From a virus: 37,442 nt of DNA. The stretch lies in IMG/VR virus record IMGVR_UViG_3300007735_000692, positions 1 through 37,442 of that record. One strand, written 5' to 3'. Position 1 is the stretch's first letter; the number at the start of each line of letters is the position of its first letter. Positions 7,363 through 16,247 of the stretch are shown in pieces. The translations under genes and the position numbers were made by a program. Under the pieces are notes generated by a model. The model was not told the origin of the DNA. It did not search any database and saw nothing but the letters and a program-made list of their open reading frames with translations.

Positions 7363-8871
7363 ATGGCAATTATCAAGATTTCTGAACTTCCTGTTGCGGA
7401 TTCGCCGGTATCTCCGTCGGATGTAGCGCCGTTTTTGCAAAACGGCGTAACTAAAAAAGCGTCTATTGACCAGTTTGGGTTTTTGCCCGCCGGCACTAAC
7501 GCGGTAACGCGCACTATTCAGGATAAACTGCGCGACGTTGTTAGCGTCAAGGACTTTGGCGCGGTGGGCGATGGCGTAACGGATGATACCGCTGCGATTC
7601 AAGCAGCTATCAACGCCGCTGCAACTTTTGGTGTTACAGGAAATTTTGGAGCCGCTGTCTATTTTCCTTCAGGCCGATACATAGTTTCTAGCACAATCAG
7701 TCTGCCAGGCTCGCAATACGTCTCGTTGTTTGGTACAGGCAGATCGTCAGTTATAAGCTGGAATGGCGCAAATTCCGATGTTATGTTCTCGATGGACAAC
7801 GGCACTGACGGTTCTCAAATTTTTATTGAAAAGTTGCAGTTTTTAAATCCAGTTAACAACAACTCTGTAACGGCATTTGAGTTTTGCAAAACACCTAGCA
7901 ACGCTGTCGTTAACGTAACGGTACGCCAAAACCTTTTTGCAAATTTTAATATCGCTATCGACATGAATCAGGAAACTGATCAGATGTTAATAGACGATAA
8001 CTATTTTTTAACATACTACAGCGCTGGCGTACGTTTAACTGGGTATGGCGCTAACATTTACGTCAAAAACAACCATTTTCGGGACGGAAACGACGGGTCT
8101 TACGCGGTAATTACAAGCAATGCCGTAAACATTGTCATTGACACAAACACCGTTCAGTCCGCAAACAACGGAATGAAAGGGTTTTATCTTGCGGACACCA
8201 AAGTCTTTAAGGTAGTCAATACGTACTTTGAAGTTGCTGCTGGGGGCGTTGCCGGCGATGGGCCGTTTTTGACAATGTTTGAAGCAAGCGATGGCTACGT
8301 AGCGGATAACTTTACAACCGGCGCGTGCGGCGCTTCAGTTATGGTGGTGGACACCAACTGCCGCGTTATTACGTTTGGCAATCATCGCCACAGCGTTAGC
8401 GGCGGAACGCCGACACGAATTTTGGAAGTTGATGGATCGCCGGTTGGCATTAACGTAATCGGCACGTTTGACACTAACGGTGCCGGTATTTTGCCGTTTT
8501 CAGGCTCTGCGGTAGACTACTTTTTAGGCTTGGGTAACAGCGGCGAAAACGCTTCTTTTACCACGCCGTTAATCTATTCAAAACAATCCATTTCTCAGTA
8601 TAGAGATTTGAAGAATGTTGCCGGGTCGACTACGGATGATCTCATAAATTTTGGCTCGCAAGTCGGCGCATGGCTTGTTTACGCAACACAAGTTACGGAA
8701 AACTATTGGTCAGTATCTTTTGTTCATAGTAACGGCACCACGGCTGCAATCACCAACACATATCAAAGCAACGCCAACATGGTTTTAGGTGTTACTGCAA
8801 ACAAACTTCAAGTAGCAAACGGCATAACGGGCACTAGAACCATAAAATTTGCGGCGATGCGTATTTTTTAA
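7363..8871 (+). CDS. Tailspike with pectate-lyase-like beta-helix
   Basis: This is a host-receptor protein, probably binding or cleaving surface polysaccharide. Residues 1-40 form a short N-terminal module (KISELPVADSPVSPSDVAPF) also seen in two other proteins here and probably for virion attachment. Then comes VKDFGAVGDGVTDDTAAIQAA (about 62-82), the classic start of the pectate_lyase_3 right-handed beta-helix. Asn-rich coils follow to about residue 400, and then a terminal beta domain. GGAG lies 7 bases before the start. The gene is visibly more AT-rich than its neighbours. Catalytic residues cannot be assigned from sequence alone. Confidence 0.85.
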   Translation: MAIIKISELPVADSPVSPSDVAPFLQNGVTKKASIDQFGFLPAGTNAVTRTIQDKLRDVVSVKDFGAVGDGVTDDTAAIQAAINAAATFGVTGNFGAAVYFPSGRYIVSSTISLPGSQYVSLFGTGRSSVISWNGANSDVMFSMDNGTDGSQIFIEKLQFLNPVNNNSVTAFEFCKTPSNAVVNVTVRQNLFANFNIAIDMNQETDQMLIDDNYFLTYYSAGVRLTGYGANIYVKNNHFRDGNDGSYAVITSNAVNIVIDTNTVQSANNGMKGFYLADTKVFKVVNTYFEVAAGGVAGDGPFLTMFEASDGYVADNFTTGACGASVMVVDTNCRVITFGNHRHSVSGGTPTRILEVDGSPVGINVIGTFDTNGAGILPFSGSAVDYFLGLGNSGENASFTTPLIYSKQSISQYRDLKNVAGSTTDDLINFGSQVGAWLVYATQVTENYWSVSFVHSNGTTAAITNTYQSNANMVLGVTANKLQVANGITGTRTIKFAAMRIF

Positions 8872-8882
8872 GGAGTTGAACT

Positions 8883-9425
8883 ATGGCTGACAAAAAAATT
8901 AGTCAATTAAACAACGCCACGACCCCACTGGCGGGCACCGAAGTATTGCCCATTGTTCAAAGCAGCAGCACTGTTAAAACAACAATATCTGACGTTCGTT
9001 CCGGCGGAGTTTTGCAAGTTGTATCCGCTAATTACAGCACGGCAACAACGTCTTCGAGTAGCGCATACGCTGATACCGGATTAACCGTAACAATCACACC
9101 AAAGTTTACCACTAGCAAAATACTTGTTTTTGTTTCGCAAAACGGAGTATATAAAAACGCTGTTGGATCAAGTTTTAGCAGCGTAAATTTAAGACTGGTG
9201 CGCGGTGCTACGGAACTCGCTGTTTTTGGACCGGGAGTTGCATACACCGGAACTGGAATAGAGAACAATATCGGCTCTTGCTCTCTTAGCTATTTAGATA
9301 CGCCAAACACTACTAACGCAACCACGTATAAAACACAGTTTGCATCAGACCAAAACGTAAATGCCGTGTCGGTGCAAACTAATTCAGCAGCGTCATCAAT
9401 AACTGTAATGGAAATTGCTGCTTAA
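8883..9425 (+). CDS. Putative fibre/structural protein with shared N-terminal module (180 aa)
   Basis: A strong AGGAGTTGA ribosome site precedes the ATG. The N-terminus (KKISQLNNATTPLAGTEVLPIVQ) matches the module at the start of the tailspike just upstream and of the 14013 gene. The rest is Ser/Thr-rich, beta-prone and resembles a C1q/TNF-like jelly-roll. It shares the lower GC of the tailspike, so the two look like one cassette. A likely accessory fibre or receptor-binding protein, by inference. Confidence 0.7.
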   Translation: MADKKISQLNNATTPLAGTEVLPIVQSSSTVKTTISDVRSGGVLQVVSANYSTATTSSSSAYADTGLTVTITPKFTTSKILVFVSQNGVYKNAVGSSFSSVNLRLVRGATELAVFGPGVAYTGTGIENNIGSCSLSYLDTPNTTNATTYKTQFASDQNVNAVSVQTNSAASSITVMEIAA

Positions 9426-9476
9426 CTTACTTTTACCGTACTGGCCCGGTTGACCAGGGATTCATTAGGAATCACA

Positions 9477-10253
9477 ATGTCTGAAAATGAAGTAGTAGCG
9501 GAACAAGTACCCGCGCCGGAACCGGAAGCTACGGCAGCACCGGAACCCGAAGTTGTTGCGCAAGAGGCAACTCAGCCGGAGGAAAAGCCTGCCAAGACGT
9601 TCTCCCAAGAGGAGCTCGACGCGCTGGTAGGCAAGAGGCTTGCACGGGAACGTCGCAAGTGGGAACGAGAGCAAGCGCTAAAAGCGCCTGAGTCCCAAGC
9701 TCAGACGCCCGCCACGCTGCCTGACCGGGACATCGACCCCGACGCCTACGCGGATGCTTTGGCAACCCGCAAGGCCGAGGAGTTGCTGGCCAAACGGGAG
9801 GCAGACCGGCAGCAGCGCGAGCTGTTGATGGCCTATAAGGAACGTGAAGAAGCGGCTTTTGACAAGTACGACGACTTTGAACAGGTCGTGTACAACCGAT
9901 CGCTGCCAATCACGAACGTGATGGCCGAGACGATTCAGGCTTCGGATGTTGGCCCCGATGTAGCATACTACTTAGGTTCCAACCCCCGCGAAGCTGAACG
10001 TATTTCCCGTTTGTCGCCCTACCTACAAGCCAAGGAGATTGGTAAGATTGAGGTCAAATTGACCGACAATCCGCCAGTTAAACGAACAACCAACGCGCCC
10101 CCGCCGATTAAGCCTGTGACGGCTAAAACCGTAGGCGCGCCGGCCCGAGACACAACGGACCCACGCTCAGTCAAGGACATGAGCACGTCGGAGTGGATCG
10201 AAGCCGAGCGTCTGAGGCAGATTAAGCAGTGGGAAGCGCGACGTACCCGCTAA
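9477..10253 (+). CDS. Scaffolding protein
   Basis: It guides coat assembly into proheads and leaves before or during packaging. I chose the ATG at 9477, which has AGGA 8 bases upstream, rather than the ATG 27 bases further up. The 258-residue product has a Pro/Glu/Ala-rich acidic N-terminus, the segment FSQEELDALVGKRLARERRKWERE (common in phage scaffolds), a long charged coiled-coil middle, and a basic C-terminus. In P22 the basic scaffold C-terminus binds coat. Its position directly before the coat gene fits. Confidence 0.85.
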   Translation: MSENEVVAEQVPAPEPEATAAPEPEVVAQEATQPEEKPAKTFSQEELDALVGKRLARERRKWEREQALKAPESQAQTPATLPDRDIDPDAYADALATRKAEELLAKREADRQQRELLMAYKEREEAAFDKYDDFEQVVYNRSLPITNVMAETIQASDVGPDVAYYLGSNPREAERISRLSPYLQAKEIGKIEVKLTDNPPVKRTTNAPPPIKPVTAKTVGAPARDTTDPRSVKDMSTSEWIEAERLRQIKQWEARRTR

Positions 10254-10274
10254 CTTCTTTTTTGGAGATTTATT

Positions 10275-11486
10275 GTGGCTAATACACTTCTTACTATTGA
10301 CATGATTACGCGGAAGGCTCTGGAAATCCTGGAGAACAACCTCGTAATCACCCGCAACGTGAACCGTCAGTACGACGACAGCTTCGCTGTCGAAGGTGCC
10401 AAGATTGGTTCGACCCTCCGCATCCGTCTGCCGGATCGCGCTCTTGTGACCGACGGCGCTGCGCTTCAGGTTCAGGACGACAACGAGCAGTTCACCACGC
10501 TCACCGTCGCCTCCCAGAAGCACATCGGCGTCAACTTCACCAGCGCCGAAATGGCCCTTCAGTTGGACGATTTTGCCGAGCGCGTGCTCAAGCCGCGTAT
10601 CAGCCAGCTCGCCTCCAGCATCGACGCCGACGTGGCCAGCTCGTACAAGAACGTGTTTCAGTCGGTCGGTACGCCTGGCGTCACCCCCGGCACCTCGCTC
10701 GTTCTGTTGCAGGCGCAGCAGAAGCTGAACGAAGCTGCCGCTGGTATGGCCCCGCGCTACGCCACCGTCAACCCGGCGGCCAACGCTGGCCTCGTCGAAG
10801 GCATGAAGGGCTTGTTCAACCCGGTTGATTCAATCAGCCGCCAGTTCAAGAACGGCATGATGGGCGAAGGCATCCTCGGCTACGATGAGATCAACATGTC
10901 TCAGTCGATCAAGCAGCACACCAACGGCTCGGCCTCGCGCGCGGACACCCCGATCGTGAAGACCACGCTTGTCAACGGTGCCAGCAAGCTGACGCTCGAC
11001 AACGTGACCGATGGTCTCACCCTCGTCCCCGGCGACGTGTTCACCATCGCTGGCGTGTATGCGGTCAACCCGCAGACCCGCGAGTCCACTGGTGCGCTCC
11101 AGCAGTTCGTGGTGCAGAACAGCGTGACCTCGGCCTCGACCGAGTTCGTTGATGTTCAGTTCCTGCCGGCTGTGTACGGCCCGACGCACGCCCTCGCCAC
11201 GGTCAGCAAGCTGCCGGCCGCCAACGATGTCGTGACCTACGTGGGTGCCGCTTCTGGCCAGTACGCTCAGAACCTTGTGTACCACAAGGATGCGATTACG
11301 TTTGCCACCGCCGACCTCCTGCTCCCGCAGGGCGTTGACATGGCGTCGCGTCAGGTTCACAACGGCATCTCCATGCGCGTTGTCCGTCAGTACGACATCA
11401 ACAACGACCGTATGCCCTGCCGTATCGACGTGCTGTATGGCTACTCGGTGATCCGCCCGCAGATGGCCTGCCGCATCTGGGGCTAA
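10275..11486 (+). CDS. Major capsid protein (P22 gp5-like coat)
   Basis: This is the main head shell protein, with an HK97-type fold expected for P22 coat relatives. It is 403 residues, near the P22 coat length of 430. The N-terminus (ITRKALEILENNLVITRNVNRQYDD) and the following KIGSTLRIRLPDR strand are typical of the P22 coat family. The start is GTG, with GGAG 7 bases upstream. Codon use is strongly biased to C-ending codons compared with the neighbours, as expected for the most abundant product. Confidence 0.95.
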   Translation: MANTLLTIDMITRKALEILENNLVITRNVNRQYDDSFAVEGAKIGSTLRIRLPDRALVTDGAALQVQDDNEQFTTLTVASQKHIGVNFTSAEMALQLDDFAERVLKPRISQLASSIDADVASSYKNVFQSVGTPGVTPGTSLVLLQAQQKLNEAAAGMAPRYATVNPAANAGLVEGMKGLFNPVDSISRQFKNGMMGEGILGYDEINMSQSIKQHTNGSASRADTPIVKTTLVNGASKLTLDNVTDGLTLVPGDVFTIAGVYAVNPQTRESTGALQQFVVQNSVTSASTEFVDVQFLPAVYGPTHALATVSKLPAANDVVTYVGAASGQYAQNLVYHKDAITFATADLLLPQGVDMASRQVHNGISMRVVRQYDINNDRMPCRIDVLYGYSVIRPQMACRIWG

Positions 11487-11516
11487 TTTTTAACCTTATT
11501 CACGGAGTAACTAAAC

Positions 11517-11918
11517 ATGGCACTTCCTAACGGTACTAGTGGTTATCAGGTTGGCGCTGGCAATGCTGCCGAGCCGATTCTGTTTGTGCAGGGCGCCCCT
11601 ACGGCCCTGACGGCAGCCGCAACGGCGACCCCGGCGCAGCTTGCGAACGGTCTTTTTACCTTCAACGGCACTGCGGGCAACCTTACCCTTCCGACGGTTG
11701 CTGACCTTGAAGCCTACGTGTCGTCCGCCCAACGGGTTGACGCGGCGTTTGACTTCTTCGTCGTCAACATTGATGCGGCGGGTTCGGATGCGATCACGGT
11801 TGCGGTCGGTACGGGTTGGACGCTGGTTGGTGCGGGGGCGGTCGCGGCGGCGGCGTCAGGTCACTTCCGTGCTCGCAAAACTGGCGACACGACTTGGACT
11901 TGCTACCGCATCTCGTAA
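11517..11918 (+). CDS. Putative head decoration/minor capsid protein (133 aa)
   Basis: It follows the coat gene with a CGGAG ribosome site. It is Ala/Gly/Thr-rich with a beta-sandwich character, ending in a GHFRARKTGDTTW segment typical of small phage surface proteins. There is no named family I can assign with confidence. A strong terminator-like hairpin directly after its stop means it is probably co-expressed at high level with coat, which fits decoration of the shell (inference). Confidence 0.65.
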   Translation: MALPNGTSGYQVGAGNAAEPILFVQGAPTALTAAATATPAQLANGLFTFNGTAGNLTLPTVADLEAYVSSAQRVDAAFDFFVVNIDAAGSDAITVAVGTGWTLVGAGAVAAAASGHFRARKTGDTTWTCYRIS

Positions 11919-11925
11919 TGGCAAC

Positions 11926-11960
11926 GCCCCCTACGGGTAACACCGTAGGGGGCACTCTTT
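11926..11960 (+). terminator. Hairpin terminator/attenuator after coat module
   Basis: A perfect 11-bp stem, GCCCCCTACGG (11926-11936) with CCGTAGGGGGC (11943-11953), has a 6-base loop and is followed by ACTCTTT. The short T-run suggests partial rho-independent termination or 3'-end protection of coat mRNA. Downstream genes have no evident new promoter, so readthrough is expected. Confidence 0.75.
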
Positions 11961-11974
11961 AAGAGGACTTATCT

Positions 11975-12295
11975 ATGCCAAATACACAGGCAGTTGGTGT
12001 TGCTTTCTCCGACCCCGAGCTTAATGGTGCCGTCATTGGCACCTCTGGTGGTACGGTCGGCTTTTACGGCACGACCCCGGTAGCCAAGGGCGCAGCGCTT
12101 ACGACGCAATTGACGACGATTACGTCTACGGCCCCCACCACGCCGGACTATGCGATTCAAAATTTGACGCAGACGACTCCGTTTGGCTTTGTCACGCGTG
12201 ACGAAGGCAACTCGGTGCTGTCGGTGATTGCAAATCTTCAGACTCGCGTTAGCCAGCTTGAGGCTCGTTTGCAGGCTTACGGACTGTTGCCGTAA
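11975..12295 (+). CDS. Putative head fibre/structural protein (106 aa)
   Basis: The gene begins after the hairpin with AAGAGGA as ribosome site. The first 70 residues are Gly/Thr-rich and beta-prone. The last 25 residues (SVIANLQTRVSQLEARLQAYG) form a heptad-patterned coiled coil, suggesting trimerisation. Similar short proteins follow coat genes in related phages, from memory. A minor head protein is the best guess. Confidence 0.6.
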   Translation: MPNTQAVGVAFSDPELNGAVIGTSGGTVGFYGTTPVAKGAALTTQLTTITSTAPTTPDYAIQNLTQTTPFGFVTRDEGNSVLSVIANLQTRVSQLEARLQAYGLLP

Positions 12296-12297
12296 CT

Positions 12298-12492
12298 ATG
12301 AACATATATCTTCGCCACCCGGTTCACGGACTAAAAATCGCCATCTCGGATGTAGAGGCGGCTATGGACCATGAGCACGGTTGGGAGGAGTATGATCCTT
12401 TGGAACCGGCGGCGCGGCAGGGTGAGCCTGCTGCGTCGCCGGAGCCAAACCAGTTGAAGCGTCGCCGCAAGGCAGTAGCGGCTGAAGCCTAG
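12298..12492 (+). CDS. Small protein, unknown function (64 aa)
   Basis: It starts two bases after the preceding stop. The N-terminus reads as a short beta strand (IYLRHPVHGLKIAI), followed by an acidic helix, a Trp-Glu-Glu-Tyr motif, and a Lys/Arg-rich C-terminus. Small proteins beginning this way recur between coat and gp4-like genes in phages, to my recollection. It could be a head-completion factor, but nothing in the sequence proves it. Confidence 0.6.
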   Translation: MNIYLRHPVHGLKIAISDVEAAMDHEHGWEEYDPLEPAARQGEPAASPEPNQLKRRRKAVAAEA

Positions 12493-12503
12493 AGGGCTAC
12501 ACA

Positions 12504-13217
12504 ATGGCTGTAACAGCCCAAAGCCTTATCAACAAATCGTTGCGATTGTTGGGCGTATTGGCGTCTGGCGAAACGACGACGGCTGATGAAGCGCAAGATT
12601 CGCTCTACAGCCTGAACTCTATCATCGACTCGTTTTCGGCCAACCCGCAGTATTACTTCTGCACGCAGGCCGAGCAGTTTACGCTGGTCAACGGGCAGAG
12701 CACGTACACAATCGGCAACGATCCCGATACGTCACCTGCCGCGAACTGGATTGCAGCGCGGCCTATTCGCATCGTCGGCGCGTTTGTGCGTGTATCCAAT
12801 GTGGATACGCCTTTGGCGATGATTACCGAGCAGTATTGGACCAACATTGCCAATAAGGCTGCAACGGGCACGCCGACCAAGTTGTTGTATCGACCCAACA
12901 TCCCGTACGGGCAGGTGGTGCTATACCCCACACCCAATGCGGCGGTGTCGATCTTTATTAAGGCTGAACGTATGATTCAGCCGTACGCCACGCTAGTTAC
13001 GACGCAGTACCTGCCGCCGGGCTACCAGCGTTTGCTGGAGCTGTCGTTGGCGATGGAGCTAGCGCCGGAGTACGGCTCACAGGTCAAGCCTGAGATTATC
13101 GCTAATTTGCGTGCTGACCTTGACAGCCTGATCCGCACGAACATTCAGCCGTTGCCGGTTAACAAGACCGATAACGTGCCGAATACGAACACGACGTTTA
13201 ACATGCCCCCGATTTAG
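12504..13217 (+). CDS. Tail accessory factor, P22 gp4-like (copy 1)
   Basis: In P22, gp4 binds under the portal after packaging, seals DNA in and builds the tail platform. This 237-residue protein has the family signature: an N-terminal helix pair INKSLRLLGV...EAQDSLYSLNSIIDSF, an FTLVNGQSTYTIG strand, and a C-terminal LPPGYQRLLELSLAMELAPEY helix. It is longer than P22 gp4 (166). The next gene is a recognisable paralogue. GAGGGC precedes the start. Confidence 0.85.
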   Translation: MAVTAQSLINKSLRLLGVLASGETTTADEAQDSLYSLNSIIDSFSANPQYYFCTQAEQFTLVNGQSTYTIGNDPDTSPAANWIAARPIRIVGAFVRVSNVDTPLAMITEQYWTNIANKAATGTPTKLLYRPNIPYGQVVLYPTPNAAVSIFIKAERMIQPYATLVTTQYLPPGYQRLLELSLAMELAPEYGSQVKPEIIANLRADLDSLIRTNIQPLPVNKTDNVPNTNTTFNMPPI

Positions 13218-13224
13218 GTGAACC

Positions 13225-14010
13225 ATGGCAACTACCCGTGAGCTTTTGAGTGGTGCGCATCGTTTGCTGGGGCTTGTGAACTCAGGCAACGTGCTGCCTG
13301 AAGCCGTGTACCAAGACAACCTTGTCGCGCTCAACCAGATGATTGATAGTTGGAGCACCGAACGTTTGGCGGTGTTCTGTACGCAAGATCAGACGTACTA
13401 TTGGGAAGCCGGCAACCGTATCCGCACGCTTGGTCCTACTGGCGACTTTGTATACATCCTTGCTAACCAGTCAGACACCCCGATTGTCACGCAAGGCGAC
13501 GACTACATCGGCGTCGATGACGCGACCACGCAGCGCCCTATTTTGCTTGACGATTCTACGTATTTCCGCGATCCAACGACTAACGTGTCGTATGGCATCA
13601 AATTTATCAATCAGTTGCAGTACAACAACATTGCGGTTAAAACGGTGCAAAGCACTTACCCGCAAGTAATGTTTGTTAACAACACGTTCCCTAACATTAC
13701 GCTGTCGGTATATCCAGTACCCAACCGTATGTTGGAGTTTCACTTTATTTCGGTGCAGCCTTTGGCTAATCCGACAACGCTTGAGACTGATTTGGCGTTT
13801 CCGCCAGGCTATTTGCGGGCGTTTCGATACAATTTGGCGCTTGAGCTTGCGCCGGAGTTCAACGTGGAGCCCCCGACCGAAGTGCGTCGGGTGGCGATGT
13901 ACAGCAAACGCAATCTCAAACGCATCAACAACCCGCACGATCTCATGGCTATGCCGTACAGCCTCATGGCGCGTCGCAACCGTTACAACATTTACGCCGG
14001 GAATTTCTAA
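13225..14010 (+). CDS. Tail accessory factor, P22 gp4-like (copy 2)
   Basis: This is a 261-residue paralogue of the preceding gene. It repeats the same landmarks in order: an LLSGAHRLLGLV helix, LVALNQMIDSWS, an Arg-Thr-Leu-Gly strand end, and FPPGYLRAFRYNLALELAPEF near the C-terminus. The two copies have diverged strongly and probably occupy different positions in the neck or tail. It lies head-to-tail with copy 1 with 7 bases between them. Confidence 0.8.
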   Translation: MATTRELLSGAHRLLGLVNSGNVLPEAVYQDNLVALNQMIDSWSTERLAVFCTQDQTYYWEAGNRIRTLGPTGDFVYILANQSDTPIVTQGDDYIGVDDATTQRPILLDDSTYFRDPTTNVSYGIKFINQLQYNNIAVKTVQSTYPQVMFVNNTFPNITLSVYPVPNRMLEFHFISVQPLANPTTLETDLAFPPGYLRAFRYNLALELAPEFNVEPPTEVRRVAMYSKRNLKRINNPHDLMAMPYSLMARRNRYNIYAGNF

Positions 14011-14012
14011 CT

Positions 14013-14693
14013 ATGGCGACTAAAATCACCATTTCTAACCTTCCGGCTACATCTTCGTCTTCGGGCGCGGATGAGTTTGTGCTGGTTCAAAGCAACCTGA
14101 CCAAAAAGATTACTAACACTAATCTTTTTACGAGCGTCACGCTCACTAGCCCGACGTTGGTGACGCCGGCGCTTGGCGTGGCTACGGCTACTAGCATCAA
14201 CAAAGTAACGTTTACAGCCCCGGCAACCGGCTCGACGTTGACGATTGCCAACGGTAAGACGCTGACGGCTAACAACTCCATTACGCTTGCCGGTACCGAC
14301 GCTACGACAATGACGTTTCCGTCTACGAGCGCGTCAGTCGCACGCACGGACGCTGCGCAGACGTTTACTGGCGCGCAGACCTTTGCAAACGCTGTGGTCG
14401 GCAGCGTGCAAGCGCTCTCTGGCCCCGGCGCCGTTAACGTCACAACGGTAACGACCGCGTTTACATCTACGGCTACAGGCAACGCATTGACGCTGGCTGA
14501 CGGTGTGGCGGGGCAGCTCAAGGCCATTGTGTATGTCGCCGAAGCCGCAGGTGCCGACACGGGCGTGTTGACGCCGACCAACTTTGGTAACGGCACGACG
14601 CTGACTTTTACAAATGTCGGTAACAGCGCGCTTTTGCAGTTCCTTGGCACCGACTGGTGGGTGGTCTCGCTCAACGGTGCCACCGTTGCTTAA
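14013..14693 (+). CDS. Tail fibre-like protein with shared N-terminal module (226 aa)
   Basis: It starts with the same type of N-terminal module as the 7363 and 8883 genes (ITISNLPATSSSSGADEFVLVQ). This is followed by degenerate Ser/Thr/Ala-rich repeats (SPTLVTPALGVATATSINKVTFTAP) common in phage fibres and a beta-rich C-terminus ending in WWVVSLNGATVA. A Trp-Val-Val-Ser-Leu-Asn-Gly ending is frequent in fibre C-terminal domains. It sits between gp4-like and gp10-like genes, which suggests attachment to the tail hub. Confidence 0.7.
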   Translation: MATKITISNLPATSSSSGADEFVLVQSNLTKKITNTNLFTSVTLTSPTLVTPALGVATATSINKVTFTAPATGSTLTIANGKTLTANNSITLAGTDATTMTFPSTSASVARTDAAQTFTGAQTFANAVVGSVQALSGPGAVNVTTVTTAFTSTATGNALTLADGVAGQLKAIVYVAEAAGADTGVLTPTNFGNGTTLTFTNVGNSALLQFLGTDWWVVSLNGATVA

Positions 14694-14696
14694 ACC

Positions 14697-16247
14697 ATGA
14701 AAACACCGATTCTTGGGTCATCGTATGTGGTGCGTAGCCCCAACGCGGCTGACGCACGTATGGTTAACTTGTACCCCGAGGTTATCCCCGAGGGCGGTAA
14801 GGAGCCGGCGTACCTTCAGCGTTGCCCTGGCATGGAGCTGATTGCATCGGTTGGCTCTGGACCGATTCGTGGGCTGTGGAATCGAGAAAACGACATCTAC
14901 ATTGCTTCGGGCAATGAGCTGTTTAAAATGACGCCCAGCATTGCCATCACCAAACTCGGTGACATTACCGGCACCGGTCCGGTGTCGATGGCCGACAATG
15001 GTTTGCAACTGTTTGTGGCGTGTAACCCAGACGGATACATTTACAACTTTACAACGGGCGTATTTGCTCAGATTACCGATCCAGACTTCCCCGGTGCCGT
15101 CACCGTTGGGTATCTGGATGGGTACTTTGTTTTCAACGAACCCAATAGCCAGCGCATTTGGGTGACCAAACTGCTTGACGGCTTGTCTGTTGACCCGCTT
15201 GACTTTGCGTCGGCCGAAGGTTCGCCTGACGGCCTTGTGGCTGTGATGATTGACCACCGCGAAGCGTGGCTCTTTGGCACTAACTCAACCGAAGTTTGGT
15301 ACAACTCGGGCAACATCGATTTCCCGTTAGAACGCATCCAAGGCGCCTACAACGAAGTCGGCTGCGTTGCGCCGTATTCGGTTGCCAAGCTCGACAACAC
15401 CGTTTTTTGGCTAGGGTCGGACGCACGCGGACGCGGAATCGTTTACCGCGCGAATGGCTATCAGGCCGCGCGCGTATCGACGCACGCCGTTGAGTTTGCT
15501 ATTCAGCAGTACAGCGATATGTCCGACGCGCTGGCGTACACATACCAGCAAGACGGCCACGCATTTTACGTGTTGATTTTTCCGTCCGCCGATACGACGT
15601 GGGTGTTTGATGCCGCGACTGGCGCATGGCACGAACGTGCCGCGCTCGTTAACGGCGAGTACAAACGCCATCGGTCTAACTGCCATGCAGCCTTCAGCGG
15701 CTATCCGACCGTTGGCGACTTCCAAAACGGCAACATTTACCAGTTCAAACTGGATATGTACTTAGACGCTGGCGTAGTGCAAAAGTGGCTGCGCCGCTGG
15801 CGCGCGCTGCCCACCGGGCAGAACAACCTGACCCGTACAATCCATCACCAGTTGCAACTTGACTGCCAGACGGGTGTGGGCCTTTCGGGTGATGCGTCCT
15901 CATCGGCGCTGGATTTGATTCTGTCAACTGAAGGCGCGGTTGAGATTGAGACTAACCAAGCTGTAGCGCCTAACACCACACCAAGTTCGCTTTATGCGTT
16001 GATTGGCCCGAACGTCGGCACCGACCCCCAGGTCATGCTGCGCTGGTCCGACGATGGCGGCCATACTTGGAGCAACGAATACTGGCGCGACATGGGGCCG
16101 ATTGGCACCACGCAAACCCGCGTCATCTGGCGCCGGCTTGGCGCGACGATGAAGTCGCGCGATCGTGTATATGAAGCCTCGGGAACTGACCCCGTTATTG
16201 TAGCTATTATGGGAGCGGAGCTACAGCTTAGCCCGACTACCGCATGA
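14697..16247 (+). CDS. Tail accessory/DNA stabilisation protein, P22 gp10-like
   Basis: P22 gp10 forms the hexameric tail hub below gp4. This protein has 516 residues (P22 gp10 is about 472). The N-terminal PILGSSYVVRSPNAADARMVNLYPE and repeated blade-like strands (IYIASGNELFKM, YIYNFTTG, GYFVFNEPNS, AWLFGTNSTEVWYNSG) indicate a beta-propeller. VFWLGSDARGRGIVYRANGY is a typical later motif. The 4-base overlap with the next gene suggests coupling. Confidence 0.9.
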   Translation: MKTPILGSSYVVRSPNAADARMVNLYPEVIPEGGKEPAYLQRCPGMELIASVGSGPIRGLWNRENDIYIASGNELFKMTPSIAITKLGDITGTGPVSMADNGLQLFVACNPDGYIYNFTTGVFAQITDPDFPGAVTVGYLDGYFVFNEPNSQRIWVTKLLDGLSVDPLDFASAEGSPDGLVAVMIDHREAWLFGTNSTEVWYNSGNIDFPLERIQGAYNEVGCVAPYSVAKLDNTVFWLGSDARGRGIVYRANGYQAARVSTHAVEFAIQQYSDMSDALAYTYQQDGHAFYVLIFPSADTTWVFDAATGAWHERAALVNGEYKRHRSNCHAAFSGYPTVGDFQNGNIYQFKLDMYLDAGVVQKWLRRWRALPTGQNNLTRTIHHQLQLDCQTGVGLSGDASSSALDLILSTEGAVEIETNQAVAPNTTPSSLYALIGPNVGTDPQVMLRWSDDGGHTWSNEYWRDMGPIGTTQTRVIWRRLGATMKSRDRVYEASGTDPVIVAIMGAELQLSPTTA

